Source: Siphonodentalium dalli (lineage: Eukaryota; Mollusca; Scaphopoda; Gadilida; Siphonodentaliidae). From it: 64,000 nucleotides of DNA. The notes under the pieces are model-generated. The model was given only the letters and a program-made list of their open reading frames with translations. It did not search any database and had not been told where the DNA came from. This document shows positions 11,760 through 21,754 of the stretch, one piece after another. The translations under genes were made by a program, and so were the position numbers. The stretch is from NCBI GenBank assembly GCA_032622095.1, contig CP136061.1:94113345-94177344 (forward strand), written 5' to 3'. Within the stretch, counting starts at the first letter, position 1. Every line of letters starts with the position of its first letter.

Positions 11760-12691
11760 ACCCACCCCAATCTAAGATGGCGGTCTAAGATACTTTCTAA
11801 TTTCACATAGTGAGTTGGATTTTCTCTTCAACACCCTCCTCACTTAATATCAGGAAATTTGAAGAAATGCCGCGTATGCCGTATAGGACATCGCTAATTT
11901 GTATAAGAAATTAAAGCTATGCGCATATACTTAAAATTAGCAGATTAACCTAATTCCCCATGATGGAATGCCAGGGCGACATTTGGTGATGTACCGTAAC
12001 GAACACTGACTTTTGTATTTGACTGCCATTTTGGTAGCCATCTTGGATGAAATTGAACAGTTTTGTTGAAGTCTGATAATAATTCCGCATGTGGCACGAA
12101 TACTTCTTTCCCATCACTGAATGCCGCTCATTTCTTTAAATCTATTGCTACAATATCGGAATTAATTTTTTACAAGATGCTATAATTCGATTGTCTAAAG
12201 TGGATTTTTGACAGATCGAACAACATTTTGTACAATACAATTGGTCACCACATTGCTGAAGCAATAATTAAACACAGAATTGTCACAATTCGCAGTCGAT
12301 ACCAAACGGAAGGTCATTTACATGAGATTCTTGAAAATCGCAAAATTGTTGATTTTTAGTGCCATTTTGGCAGCCATCTTTGACTGGAATAACATTTTCC
12401 CGTTAAATTGGGTACTGTACTTCGAGAACTACTATTGCTGAATTGCCCTAACTGAAAAGAATGTATAACAATTAAGAAATATGCGCTGAATTTGTCAGTT
12501 CTTATGACAACCCTACATCTGAACTGAACTGACAATGACGTCATTTTTGTGACGTCATAATTCTCTCCAGTCGCGGACCCATGAAGTCTAACAAACTTTT
12601 TCCGACAAAGTAAGTGATACCCTATCATAATATCATAGTCTCTATATTTGTTCAAAAAAATCCCACGAAAGTACATAAGCAACTCTACTAA
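11760..12691 (-). repeat. Mosaic repeat, minus copy
   Basis: It is the reverse-complement relative of 7199-8100: GCCATTTTGGCAGCCATCTT at about 12361, two TGACGTCA octamers (12536 and 12550), CTCCAGTCGCGGACCC, and AAGCAACTCTACTA at the end. It joins directly to 12692-12955 without the palindromic MITE seen at the corresponding place in the other copies. Confidence 0.5.
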
Positions 12692-12955
12692 ATGTATTTA
12701 AATCGAAAAGTGTATCGTGATAAAACCAGCCCACAATATCCCATAGCACCCTTCGCAATAGTTAACAGGAACAATCTCTTTATATTGAAACCCGATGATT
12801 TATTAAGTCAATCCTGCGCGTCTTTCTTTCCAAAACCAATGACGCGTCAATGTAATTTTGAGGCTGCAATTATGATCTCTTGCGCGTTCACCGAGAAATA
12901 ATTGCAACTAGCCACGTGGGCGCCGACCAATCGGAATGCTGGCTTTAGTGATAAT
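12692..12955 (-). repeat. Repeat related to 22455-22741, inverted
   Basis: AAGTGTATCGTGATAAAACC, CCCGATGATTTATTAAGTC and GCCACGTGGGCGCCGACC are all found reverse-complemented at 22455-22741 in the same order. Together with the adjoining mosaic repeat it forms the uninterrupted version of a locus that carries a MITE elsewhere. Confidence 0.6.
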
Positions 12956-13016
12956 CAAACTTAGTATGTAAATATTAGTAGTTATCCCATAGGAACTGAT
13001 CAGATAATAAGTTTAA

Positions 13017-13788
13017 CCCTCTATATACTAAAGCATAATTGATGAGTAGTTATCCGATATGAACTGTTCAGATAATAGAATTAACAAACGACCGCATATA
13101 ACTATTTCCCTCAATCAATAGGACTCCTTCTGGACTGTTATGTATCAGGTCAGGCGCATCCTGAATTCCACTATTATAGTGATATTTGACCATTACCGCT
13201 TTGTTAATTTGACAAAAGAGGGATAATCCAAAATCATATTTCACACAAATATTATTCAAAATCAGGTCACACTAATTCGGTATCATACATATAGTTTGTC
13301 CAGGAGAATGATTTATCGTGACGGCACACGATAAGCAACTCCATGCATTAGCATGCAATTAGTTAAAATATTGTTATGACGGAATGATTGAGTCATCCTG
13401 CTATTGTCATTTAGAACGGGATATATTAGTAATATTATAATATTATTGAATATCAAAGCTGGCGCAAAAGATTGCACAACGAATTTTGTCGGAAGACTGT
13501 TCATTCGCTGCGATATTTTTAAGAGTGACATTTGGCTGTGCACTGGTATGCGCCGTCTTCTATTCCCGACGCAAATAAAGAAAACATGAATATGTTATAG
13601 TCAAATATCACTATAATAGTGGAATATCACTATAATAGTGGAATTCCGGATGTGCCTGACCTGTGTATAGCACGCTGTCTGCTTATTTTACCTGTTCATC
13701 CCTACACATGATCAACTCAATAATAGACCATTATGATGGTATATACAATTTGTATCTGACTGGGAGAATCCATTTAGTATAGAAAGGG
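13017..13788. mobile_element. TTAA/CCCT-type (piggyBac-like) MITE, 772 bp
   Basis: It begins TTAA|CCCTCTATATACTAAA and ends TTTAGTATAGAAAGGG|TGAA, so one flank of the TTAA duplication is mutated. Inner inverted repeats include GGTCAGGCGCATCCTGAATT at about 13149 against its complement at about 13640, where ATATCACTATAATAGTGGA is doubled. TTAA plus CCCT ends is the piggyBac signature. No transposase is present. It ends 45 bp before the exon C acceptor. Confidence 0.65.
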
Positions 13789-13833
13789 TGAATTTGACTG
13801 TCTTTCGTCCAGCTGTTTCTCCTAAATTTTCAG

Positions 13834-13946
13834 CCAACAGATTACAGTCTATTCTCAGGCAGTTCTCATCTCTATATTAGCCGTGGTTTTGCTGGTCTTT
13901 ATAGTCATCTTTGTCATACAACGGCGGAATGGCAAGGACAAGACTG
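13834..13946 (+). CDS. Receptor exon C: single transmembrane helix
   Basis: This exon has 113 nt, entered in phase 2 and left in phase 1, between TCCTAAATTTTCAG and GACTG|GTGAGT. It encodes QQITVYSQ, then about 21 strongly hydrophobic residues (AVLISILAVV onward), then the basic stop-transfer QRRNGKDK. The charge distribution puts the VFT outside and the tail inside. It does not read like TM1 of a class C GPCR, which is normally followed by an 'R.NDTP'-type loop and further helices in the same exon. Confidence 0.78.
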
Positions 13947-14902
13947 GTGAGTACCATTTTGTCGTATTCTAAAGATTCCAAATGTGATGTGATGTGTATA
14001 ACAGGAAATATATCCAGGGTATAACCAAATGTTTTGCGCAAACGTGACATGTGACTTCCGGGTTGTCGTCTGTTTACATTCCGTATGCTACTAACGGTAA
14101 CTCGATGTTTTTGACTATTGTTGACTTAGTTTGAATAAATATTTCATTAAATTTACGTCATTAAGTACGTAAAAGAGTCATCTTTTGTTTTTAAAGCATA
14201 AAAAATATGACATTTATCGTTGAAACGATATTTTGTGATATTGTAAAACATTTACGACAATACCATCTGGGACTATAAGTCGAACGACTTGTTCCTTATT
14301 AAATTGATATTATTTATCTTGGACTAATTTTTTACGCGGGAAAACAAAGCATAGTCACATGAAACGTCAGCGCAGGCCTTATATAAGCCGATGTTAGTTT
14401 CACGCACATTTATTGATTTAAGTATCGTTTTATGGATGTTTGGGATAAAGTAATAACTAAAATCTACATTTCGCCCCCAGTTTATAGGGACATTTCAAAA
14501 CTCGTCCAGTAAATTAGGTCTGGACCACTATAAACTGGGGACGACTTGTAGATCCTGTATAGTCCTAATTCCCTTGGGCCAACATCGCTATATACATCTA
14601 TCCGACATATTGTTGCCTTATTGTAGTAAATCACATTGACAAGTGAGTAATCACGAATGTAATTGACCCATTAAAACTGCAACATTGAATCATTATTGCC
14701 GATAATTCCGAACCACAACGCGATGATATCGTTTCAGAAAACACGTCAGCTGAACAATTCACATTGCAAATAAAACACATGGGAAATATTCAATGGACGG
14801 GCATATAGCTTCATATAAAGTGACATTGTGTGTTTCTACCGGATATAAACAATTATAAAATTTATGATAGCATGACTATACTTTGAGCAAATTTTTTCAC
14901 AA

Positions 14903-15160
14903 TTCTCGCTGAGTTCCCCACACTGAGAGCCTTGTCTATATATAGCTATACGGACCCCATATGGTGATACGGACCCTAGTCACTATTCTCGCTGAGTTCC
15001 CCACACTGAGCCTTGTCTAGCTATACGGACCCCGGATGATGATACAGACCCTATTCACTGTTCTCGCTGAGTTCCCCACACTGAGAGCCTTGTCTAACTA
15101 TACGGACCCCGGATGATGATACGGACCCTATTCACTATTCTTGCTAGGATTGTGTTGGCG
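14903..15160 (+). repeat. Tandem repeat block 1 (units 92, 66, 77 bp)
   Basis: Units start with TTCTCGCTGAGTTCCCCAC at 14903, 14995 and 15061 and contain ACTATACGGACCCCGGATG. The block ends in TTCTTGCTAGGATTGTGTTGG at 15138, followed by sequence that is shared with block 2. Confidence 0.7.
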
Positions 15161-15726
15161 GCTCAAATCAATGGACTTTTTAGTTCCGACGTGAGCCTAA
15201 TATTGATCTCGCTGAGCCTCACGTGACACCATATCCGACCAATAAGCGTCCCCGTGACGTATTTATTATGTAAGTGGACAAAATCCAACATATCCCTTTA
15301 AGTAATCGTCCCTGTAATTTATTGTAATTTGGTAAGATAAATGTGTTATGTAACGTCACAGTGACGCGTCATGGGCGTTGAACGTCAACGCATTGAGTCA
15401 ATGGCTAATTACCAGAAGTAGGACAACTTGTTGAGTTTGATAGTCAATTTATGAGTCTTCAGAATTCCTCAAATATATCGCATGCAGGTTTTGGTACATG
15501 GTACTATGTCTTTAAATTCACAGAAAATGATTTCCAACAGATATCCCCTTTCTTGGCGCCAAAACACACCAAAAATATTCCCGTTTCTTTAAAAACAAGA
15601 TGGCGGATAAGCACCTAATATTGATTTCATATTAGGTCACATACCTAATATGGGTTCATATACCGTCACTGTATATCGACGCCGATTTGCTAATTGCAAA
15701 AGCTGACATAATAAATAGCTTTAGGG

Positions 15727-15970
15727 ACCCCATATGATGATACGGACCCTAGTCACTATTCTTGCTGAGTTCCCCACACTGAGAGCCTTGTTTAACTATA
15801 CGGACCCCGGATGATGATACGGACCCTATTCACTGTTCTTTCTGAGTTCCCCACACTGAGAGCCTTGTTTAACTATACGGACCCCGGATGGTGATACGGA
15901 CCCTATTCACTATTCTTGCTAGGATTGTGTTGGCGGCTCAAATCAATGGACTGTTTAGTTCCGACGTGAG
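15727..15970 (+). repeat. Tandem repeat block 2 (77-bp units)
   Basis: Units start at 15759 and 15836 and end at 15913 with the same TTCTTGCTAGGATTGTGTTGG exit and the same following sequence (GTTCCGACGTGAG) as block 1. The two blocks are therefore copies of one repeat-bearing element or a segmental duplication about 780 bp apart. Confidence 0.7.
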
Positions 15971-16029
15971 TGTATGATACATTTAGTGAATTATACTCAA
16001 AGTACTGTTTATACCAGGTAATTCTTCAA

Positions 16030-16611
16030 GGATTGTCCACTAATAAATGGACAATCGGTACCTAAAATGGTCATTAATAAATGGACAATCCAACCACGCG
16101 TGGCAAGCGAGCTTGGGATTGTCCACTAAATGAAGACATGTTTTGTTAATCCTGCATGAAGGGCAATAACTCTATAAATAATGTTAATTTGCTAAATAAC
16201 GGTGATTTGTATGAGAAGAAGTTTTTTTGACGAAATAACGGAGATATTTGAAGAGGAGTTTTTGACGAAATAACGGAAATATTTTAAGAAGTGTTTTTAA
16301 AGAGCGTACCCCAAACCTCCCCCAAACCCACCCACCCAAGGGAAGAATTTGACTTATATTTCACAAAAGTTGATCTGTTGTGATGTTGCAAATTTCTCAT
16401 ACAAATCTCCGTAATTTAGTAAAGGTACATTCTGTATAGGGTTAATTTATTACCCTTCAGATTTAATATGAAGCTAACATGCACGATTATCTATATATGT
16501 CGTGATTTAGTGGACAATCGCAAGCTCGCGTGCCATGCACGCGTTGTCGGATTGTCCATTTATTAACGACCATTTTATAGGTACCGATTGTCCATTTATA
16601 AGTGGACAATC
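16030..16611. mobile_element. MITE with inverted repeats of about 110 bp
   Basis: The left end GGATTGTCCACTAATAAATG is mirrored by CATTTATAAGTGGACAATC at the right. Both arms also share GGTACCGATTGTCC-type inner palindromes and an ACGCGTGGCAAGCGAGCTTG segment. The motif ATTGTCCA recurs in both orientations inside each arm. The interior is non-coding, with two copies of TTTTTGACGAAATAACGGA. No clear target duplication is visible. Confidence 0.7.
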
Positions 16612-16790
16612 TTATGCGCATTATGTGCTTTATACACTATAGACATACAGTTACTTGGTTTACTAGTGATATCATATATATCTTGATTGCCTCCAATTGT
16701 GGAGATTGATTGCTGTACATTATTTACATAATAGTTTCAATACATAAATATATAATAGTGCATACCGTACTATAAAGTACTGCCAATAAC

Positions 16791-16890
16791 GTTTACCATA
16801 TATCTCACAACCGTGTGAGCGCAACAATAGTCAAGTGGATGTTTACCATATATCTCACAACCGTGTGAGCGCAACAATAATCAAGTGGAT
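16791..16890 (+). repeat. 50-bp tandem duplication
   Basis: GTTTACCATATATCTCACAA begins at 16791 and again at 16841, with a single A/G difference seen in the ACAATAGTC / ACAATAATC part. Confidence 0.85.
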
Positions 16891-17059
16891 GTTTCGGAGA
16901 GAAGAAAGAAAAAAAAAAATACACGAAACAATACACAAAGTCTAAAAACAAACATGCACTGCGTATGTCCTAATCGACAGACAGGAAGATGGATTGTTGC
17001 ACATGATCACACGAAGGAGGCTGCTGACCACTTGCGTGTGAGCTATGCTGCATATATAG

Positions 17060-17917
17060 TATTTATGAGAGGTGATATCGTCTTAATTGAAGAAGACCTA
17101 AGTTCATAAGTTTGGAAGACTTGATAAGAAAGGCTGCCGTCAAGAGAATGAATTCATCCCACGCACCAAGGAACTCGTTTGGAACGATAATCGATACTCC
17201 GCCTAGGATTATTGTGAGTAGGTCGGCATCTTGCAAAGAGTCTAAGAATATAAACAAATCAGTACCAAACATATCTATGATAATCATCCAATATCTATGC
17301 CATAGAGCATGAGGTACTGCACTATACTACACGGTGGGTTCTACACCCGAAGAGTGCGTGATGAAGCTCGCTATTGTACAGTGAACCACGCACCATACAA
17401 GTCAGATTGTTGTCGTATGTCCAACAGAGACGCGAGATGTTTCAGCTCTGTCGATTTCCGTATGTTGAGTTTTTTTTAATAAGGACCAGATGCTCCAGCA
17501 CCGGAGAGGGCTAGCGTGGATGGAGCGGAAGACAGAGAGTCTCTCGTCATCGCGGGTAGATAAGTCCCACTCTTCTGGGTATAGTGAGTTTACGGCTGTC
17601 CTTACAATGAAATTCCATTTCTTCTTGGCAGGGAAAACTCCATAGTCAAGGAAGTCATGTAGGTACATTAGAAGGTCATATTTTGTAAGGACTGAAATAA
17701 TATCTGACACGAAACCTGATGATCGCATCCCGAACATGGTGTGTTGATAGCAATTGTTGAGAAATATTTTCAGAGGTGTGTCGTGTTTTGCAGGAAGATG
17801 TATCAAATTTAATTTCGGTAAATATACAGCAAACTGTTTTACGCCAAATATCACGACAAAACAAAAAAGCGGAACGACCGTACATATTATATAAGCAACT
17901 AACGGTAACGGAAACAA
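17060..17917 (-). pseudogene. LINE ORF2 C-terminal fragment
   Basis: The minus-strand frame 17917-17402 (171 codons) contains GFVSDIISVLTKYDLLMYLHD, then a DYGVFPAKKKW-type segment. These resemble the post-RT region of invertebrate non-LTR retrotransposons ('..PDI..IL.KY.L..YL...F..G.FP.K..W..'). After a degraded, stop-containing stretch (17290-17400) where the zinc-knuckle would be, a second open frame (17287-17063) continues with residues typical of the protein's end. There is no reverse transcriptase core and the ends are undefined. It lies inside receptor intron 3, antisense to the gene. Family assignment is by motif memory only. Confidence 0.5.
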
Positions 17918-19073
17918 TTTCGATAAGAAATGATTAATTTAACAATGTCTGACGTTGCATATGTTCTACTGGATACATATTACTCCAACGCCTTCAATTT
18001 ACTGAAGCTTGTGGGAGGTCCAGGTATAGCTACCACGGTCGAGTAACTTTATAGCCATGTGGTGACTCCAGTAGCGTTCTTTAACACGACGTCTGCACGC
18101 ACTCACCGATCGAGGCGTGTACATGCACGGATTAGCCATTAATGTCCGCGTCCGATCGGACCGCGTACTGCACTTACGACAACATACATGCACATGGACA
18201 TATGTTGTAATGGGGGAAAGTCGCCATTTTGCATTCGGATCTGTATTCAATTATCTCGAATGAGACTTTTCAGACTGACAAACTTGGTATCTGACCGAGT
18301 TCTGATTTTTGTCAGAATACACCGACCAGCTTTCGATCCGCGGTCCGCAAGCAGGGGACATCAGTAGCCTACTCCTCGGCTACCGACTTCCCTGGTGATG
18401 ATATGATATATACCGTATAATAATATATACTAATCAAATAGTAACATATATAATAAATGTATTGTATTTGCACTGTATTTTTATGAACTATTTTCTGTTA
18501 AAATATTCGTTACGGTACTTGTGTTATTTTTGACGAATACAATTTAGAAGAAAACAAAATTAAATAGGAGCTATATATGGGGTAACTATTAATAACGTAC
18601 TCGCTATATTTCGTACCGGTTAGACTTTTTTCAGGATGTATGTATTTGCCGATGTATCTTCGCTGATGTCTCATTGTTGCAGTATGTAACTTTTATGACC
18701 GCGTTAATTGTTTTCGATATTTAGGTGTGAACAATGGCTGGGCCACCCTTGAAGATTTTATTGCGGGAACACAATGCATATTATAACAGCTAAAATTGCT
18801 GATGAAGTATGTCTCAGTTGGAAAGTAGACTAAAAGGTTATATTGCAAAGTATCGGGAATGTATTTAATCCGGTTAGAAGAGTTTTTGTCTGCATTTAGA
18901 GGCTTTCTGGTGTGATTCATGAGAAACCTTCAGTGATAAGCCGTATATAGTTGTTTTAATAATTTGAAGGATTAGTTGTTTTAACTGAATTCCGAGGTGG
19001 TCATTCGTGAAGCCAATATATTTTATATTCTATAATTACAATCATGGGTATATTATATATGATCTTGAGTGCG

Positions 19074-19245
19074 TTACCATTTCTGACTATGGGTTTCTTG
19101 TTATAATTACCATGTTGTTTACATCATTCATAGAGCACATGAGTGTATTTTGAACTCATTCATGGCTCAAATTCAGTCATTTGTTACGCATATTATGTTG
19201 AGTATAATAGGAGATGGTCCCATATATGGCCGGATTTAATGACCA
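19074..19245 (+). repeat. Partial copy of the 21755-22208 MITE
   Basis: TTATAATTACCATGTT, TTCATAGAGCACA, ACTCATTCATGGCTCAAATT and GAGTATAATAGGAGATG occur in the same order in both places. The terminal AGAGGTACTG repeats are missing here. It ends about 65 bp before exon D. Confidence 0.65.
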
Positions 19246-19309
19246 TGCGGTTATTATAAACGTGCTTCGTTGTCTTAATGATTGAATTGAATTTTCATTT
19301 ACAATAAAG

Positions 19310-19522
19310 CTGGTGAGTATATTCATGCCACCGGACATAAGAGAGAGGAAGTCTATGAAGTACCACATGAACCAGGCAGTGGATCCAGTGGCTCGGATCC
19401 ACCCAACCCATGCCGACCGACGGGGTCCACTTCGAGCGGGGGGTTACCAGCGTTACAGGCTGGACTCGGCGAGACTGGGAGCCTACCAGGCTTCGCTATG
19501 GGAATATCTCAACCTAGCTACG
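19310..19522 (+). CDS. Receptor exon D: cytoplasmic tail
   Basis: This exon has 213 nt, entered in phase 1 and left in phase 1. The acceptor is TTTACAATAAAG, of moderate quality; the donor CTACG|GTAAGT is strong. It encodes GEYIHATGHKREEVYEVPHE, then a low-complexity Gly/Ser/Pro stretch ending FAMGISQPSYG. The acidic YEVP segment fits a YxxP phosphotyrosine site of the Crk/Abl SH2 kind, which is inference. There are no hydrophobic helices and no kinase motifs. An ATG-initiated 106-aa frame over the same DNA in another phase ignores the splice sites and is rejected. Confidence 0.62.
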
Positions 19523-20458
19523 GTAAGTTATATATTACACATATACATAGCCGTACTGGCCAGGGGGCTGAGAGGTTTACACCCCACAAACGTTTTGAAA
19601 GCTCCCCCTCTCGCCGATTCGCGGCTCGGATAATGCTACGCATAATATATACAGCAAAACATAGCGCCTTCCCCGTTTCCAAATTTTCTGGATCTGCCAC
19701 TTTATTCGCATGAACTTGCAGGTTGGGAGGATTTAGCATCCGTCATACATAATCACCATTTTGCAGACGGACTACTTTTCATTTGAATATCCCGACTGTT
19801 GCCGGAAGAGAACAACGTATTTTAGTCCCGAATACTGGGGGTTCCAAATCTATTTTTTTTTTTCATGCCAGCGCCATGGACTGGATTCGTATAACAAGTT
19901 TTAAATAGCCAAGATAATGCTATAATATATGTTGTGACTAAATGTTTCCAAATTACCAACACTCCATATGAAAATAGGCGAACAGACTTATTTTTGTGCA
20001 GCCACCACACAATTGAAGATGAGTGCTCGGTAATATATGAATATTCATAAGGTCAAGGTAATTTTCCAATATCACATCGTTGTGTACTTCCGAGCTTACA
20101 TTCCGCGAAATCGACGGATCGTAACGAGGAATCCGATTGGTCAATACGTTGATGAGCGGAAACAGGCCAAACTTCCAACATGCCAATATATGAGCACCTC
20201 GTGTTTTCTTATCCCACTGCACAGGGGCCTGTAACGCGCTCCGCTGTCCGCCCCCCCTTTGCACTGCCCATATACGCCGCCTCCATATACGCGCCTTCCT
20301 ATACGCGCGTATAGAGAGGCGGCGTATATGGGCAGTGCAAAGGGGGGGGGGCGGACAGCGGAGCGCGTTACAAGCCCCTGTGCCCACTGTCAATTTTACA
20401 GAGGAAAGTTTCAGCGACTGTAATTGTTAACAAGGATTTGCAACTTTTTGTTTTACAG
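19523..20458. other. Receptor intron 4
   Basis: It runs from GTAAGT to a strong acceptor, CAACTTTTTGTTTTACAG. Its only notable content is the 163-bp hairpin element at 20220-20382. No coding sequence was seen. Confidence 0.6.
20220..20382. mobile_element. 163-bp perfect-hairpin MITE with 7-bp target duplication
   Basis: The ends CACAGGGGC and GCCCCTGTG are flanked on both sides by CCCACTG (20213-20219 and 20383-20389). The arms of about 65 bp are nearly perfect complements, including a run of C (left) against a run of G (right) and GCCCATATACGCCGCCTC with its complement. The loop is itself partly palindromic (ATACGCGCGTAT). The conserved arms suggest recent insertion. In transcripts of the receptor gene it would fold into a long RNA hairpin about 76 nt before the terminal exon. 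Confidence 0.82.
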
Positions 20459-20535
20459 GGTTGATGCCTGGAAGATCCATATCTGACACAAGCATGCAGC
20501 GCGGATATCTGAATAGATTCAATGATAACACGTAA
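20459..20535 (+). CDS. Receptor exon E: C-terminus and stop
   Basis: Entered in phase 1, this exon completes a Gly codon and encodes LMPGRSISDTSMQRGYLNRF followed by NDNT and TAA at 20533-20535. The acceptor is a strong polypyrimidine tract. The 3'UTR is about 110-130 nt. No PDZ-binding consensus is evident at the C-terminus. Confidence 0.68.
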
Positions 20536-20640
20536 CATCTTCGAATCGTACTCCGTTTAGTCGTCAAGGAATCTGTGCTTAGCGTGGTGTTGTATATACT
20601 CAAAGATATACACGCATTCATTGGACTTCCTCCTTCGATT

Positions 20641-20646
20641 AATAAA
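20641..20646 (+). terminator. Polyadenylation signal AATAAA of receptor gene
   Basis: A canonical AATAAA lies 106 nt after the TAA of exon E, as expected for a short 3'UTR, with a cleavage site probably near 20660-20670. Confidence 0.65.
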
Positions 20647-20664
20647 TCACATACATTTGAGGTT

Positions 20665-21362
20665 CTGAAAACACATTATATGAATTTCATTTCATTTCAT
20701 TTCATTCATAATATCGGAATGAATTAGAAGAAATTATCAAGTAGATAATATGAGAAATTTTTGTTTCCCATCGCAATAGAAACAACAGAGAAAATAGTTG
20801 AGCGCCAATACGACGAGGGAATGTTTACCCACCAAATGTCAGCCATTTCTCGCAGATCAGCCCATTTCCCATTTTTAGCGAATTATTTCAATCAGTTTTA
20901 ACTCAAACTTCATATTGATCTTCGGGGTGACCTCTAGATGAGAGTCATCGATTTTTCCGAAATTCGTGAAAAAAAACATGGCAACCAGCAGCCATCTTGG
21001 ATTTCACATGGTAATCCATCGACATACCATGCAACCTACATTTAATTCTGAAATGGTTGAAATGAAAATAATTTGATCTACACAATACAAATCCTTTACT
21101 GAAACTTTTGACTTTCCTTCTTGCTTATCATTCTGATTGCTCAGAATAAAATTAAGCACTCCCAAGTTGAGCTACAGTGTCATTGATACTTTCATTTAAT
21201 AATATAATTGCAGTGGACGTATGATTCATGTGCAGCTGTTTGGAGGGAATGTTCAGATAATAAGTGCAGGTATTTATCGATCATATTTTCTGAATCTCCT
21301 ACATATAAATGAACAACAATCTTGACTGAATAGCAATTAATTAAACTCCATTATATCTCTGG
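20665..21362. other. Intergenic, no recognisable feature
   Basis: This is AT-rich sequence with a short ATTTC run near 20689-20706 and an AACCGGCCAAAACCGGCC direct repeat near 21380. No coding potential was seen. Confidence 0.45.
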
Positions 21363-21366
21363 TTAA

Positions 21367-21750
21367 CCCTTTACCCAACAAACCGGCCAAAACCGGCCAA
21401 ATAAAGCTTCAACAGCCTAAAATATCTTCGGTCTGTCTCAATAGAACCATACAAATATGGATATCATTGGAACCGGCTCCTTGACCACATTGTGATAGTT
21501 ACAGTTATGCCCTGTGCCAATGCATTCTCTTATATATGCGAGTCGACCATATGTCGCCTCGCATATATAAGAGAATGCATTGGCCTAAAAAAAATCTTTT
21601 TTTAACACTTTTTACCATTTCTTACATTCTTTAACAATTTTATAATTTTTAATGTGTTAAGCCAGTGCATTCTCTTATATATGCGAGGCGACATATGGTC
21701 GACTCGCATATATAAGAGAATGCATTGGCACAGGGCCCTTCTGTAAAGGG
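21367..21750. mobile_element. piggyBac-like MITE flanked by TTAA, with doubled palindromes
   Basis: TTAA (21363-21366), CCCTTTAC at the left, GTAAAGGG at the right and TTAA (21751-21754) give the piggyBac-type signature. Two inner hairpins, each built from AATGCATTCTCTTATATATG and its complement around CGACCATATGTCG, lie at both ends in inverted orientation. A diverged relative is at 48235-48572. Confidence 0.8.
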
Positions 21751-21754
21751 TTAA

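Larger units (their letters stand above)
5949..13833. other. Receptor intron 2 (7.9 kb), repeats only
   Basis: No exon-like segment was recognised. The intron contains tandem-like repeats (6000-6570), a palindromic MITE, a mosaic repeat present in both orientations, a CAGGGTT-ended element and a 772-bp TTAA-type MITE that stops 45 bp before exon C. The part from 9187 to about 11750 shows neither clear repeats nor genes. Confidence 0.55.
13947..19309. other. Receptor intron 3 (5.4 kb)
   Basis: It contains two tandem-repeat blocks, a 582-bp MITE, a 50-bp doublet and a degraded LINE fragment. A short hairpin (CCCCAGTTTATAG with CTATAAACTGGGG) lies at about 14459-14540. From 17918 to 19070 I see nothing identifiable. 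I found no missed transmembrane or kinase exon. Confidence 0.5.
2269..20535 (+). other. Gene: single-pass Venus-flytrap receptor (5 exons in window, 5' part missing)
   Basis: Gene-level entry. Exons are 2269-3732, 5803-5948, 13834-13946, 19310-19522 and 20459-20535, totalling 2013 nt (670 codons plus stop). Intron phases are 0, 2, 1 and 1, and every join stays in frame. Introns are 2070, 7885, 5363 and 936 nt. The product would be a type I membrane protein: extracellular class-C VFT domain, short Cys-containing stalk, one TM helix and a Gly/Ser/Pro-rich cytoplasmic tail of about 105 residues. Known topological relatives are natriuretic clearance receptors (VFT, one TM, short tail) and Venus kinase receptors (VFT, TM, tyrosine kinase). 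The VFT here is of class-C GPCR type, but neither a 7TM bundle nor a kinase follows. The start codon and signal peptide must lie upstream of the window. The splice model is mine and has no transcript support. Confidence 0.75.

Noticed and set aside
17999-18250. Minus-strand 83-codon frame
   Set aside because: It is a chance frame in CpG-richer sequence, with neither a family nor splice context.
19313-19633. 106-codon ATG-initiated frame over exon D
   Set aside because: It uses a different phase from the spliced receptor frame and runs through the strong GTAAGT donor at 19523.
2269-20535. Venus kinase receptor or metabotropic glutamate receptor
   Set aside because: The VFT suggested both, but after one TM helix the in-frame exons encode only a low-complexity tail and a stop. 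I found neither kinase motifs nor further TM helices downstream to 24 kb.
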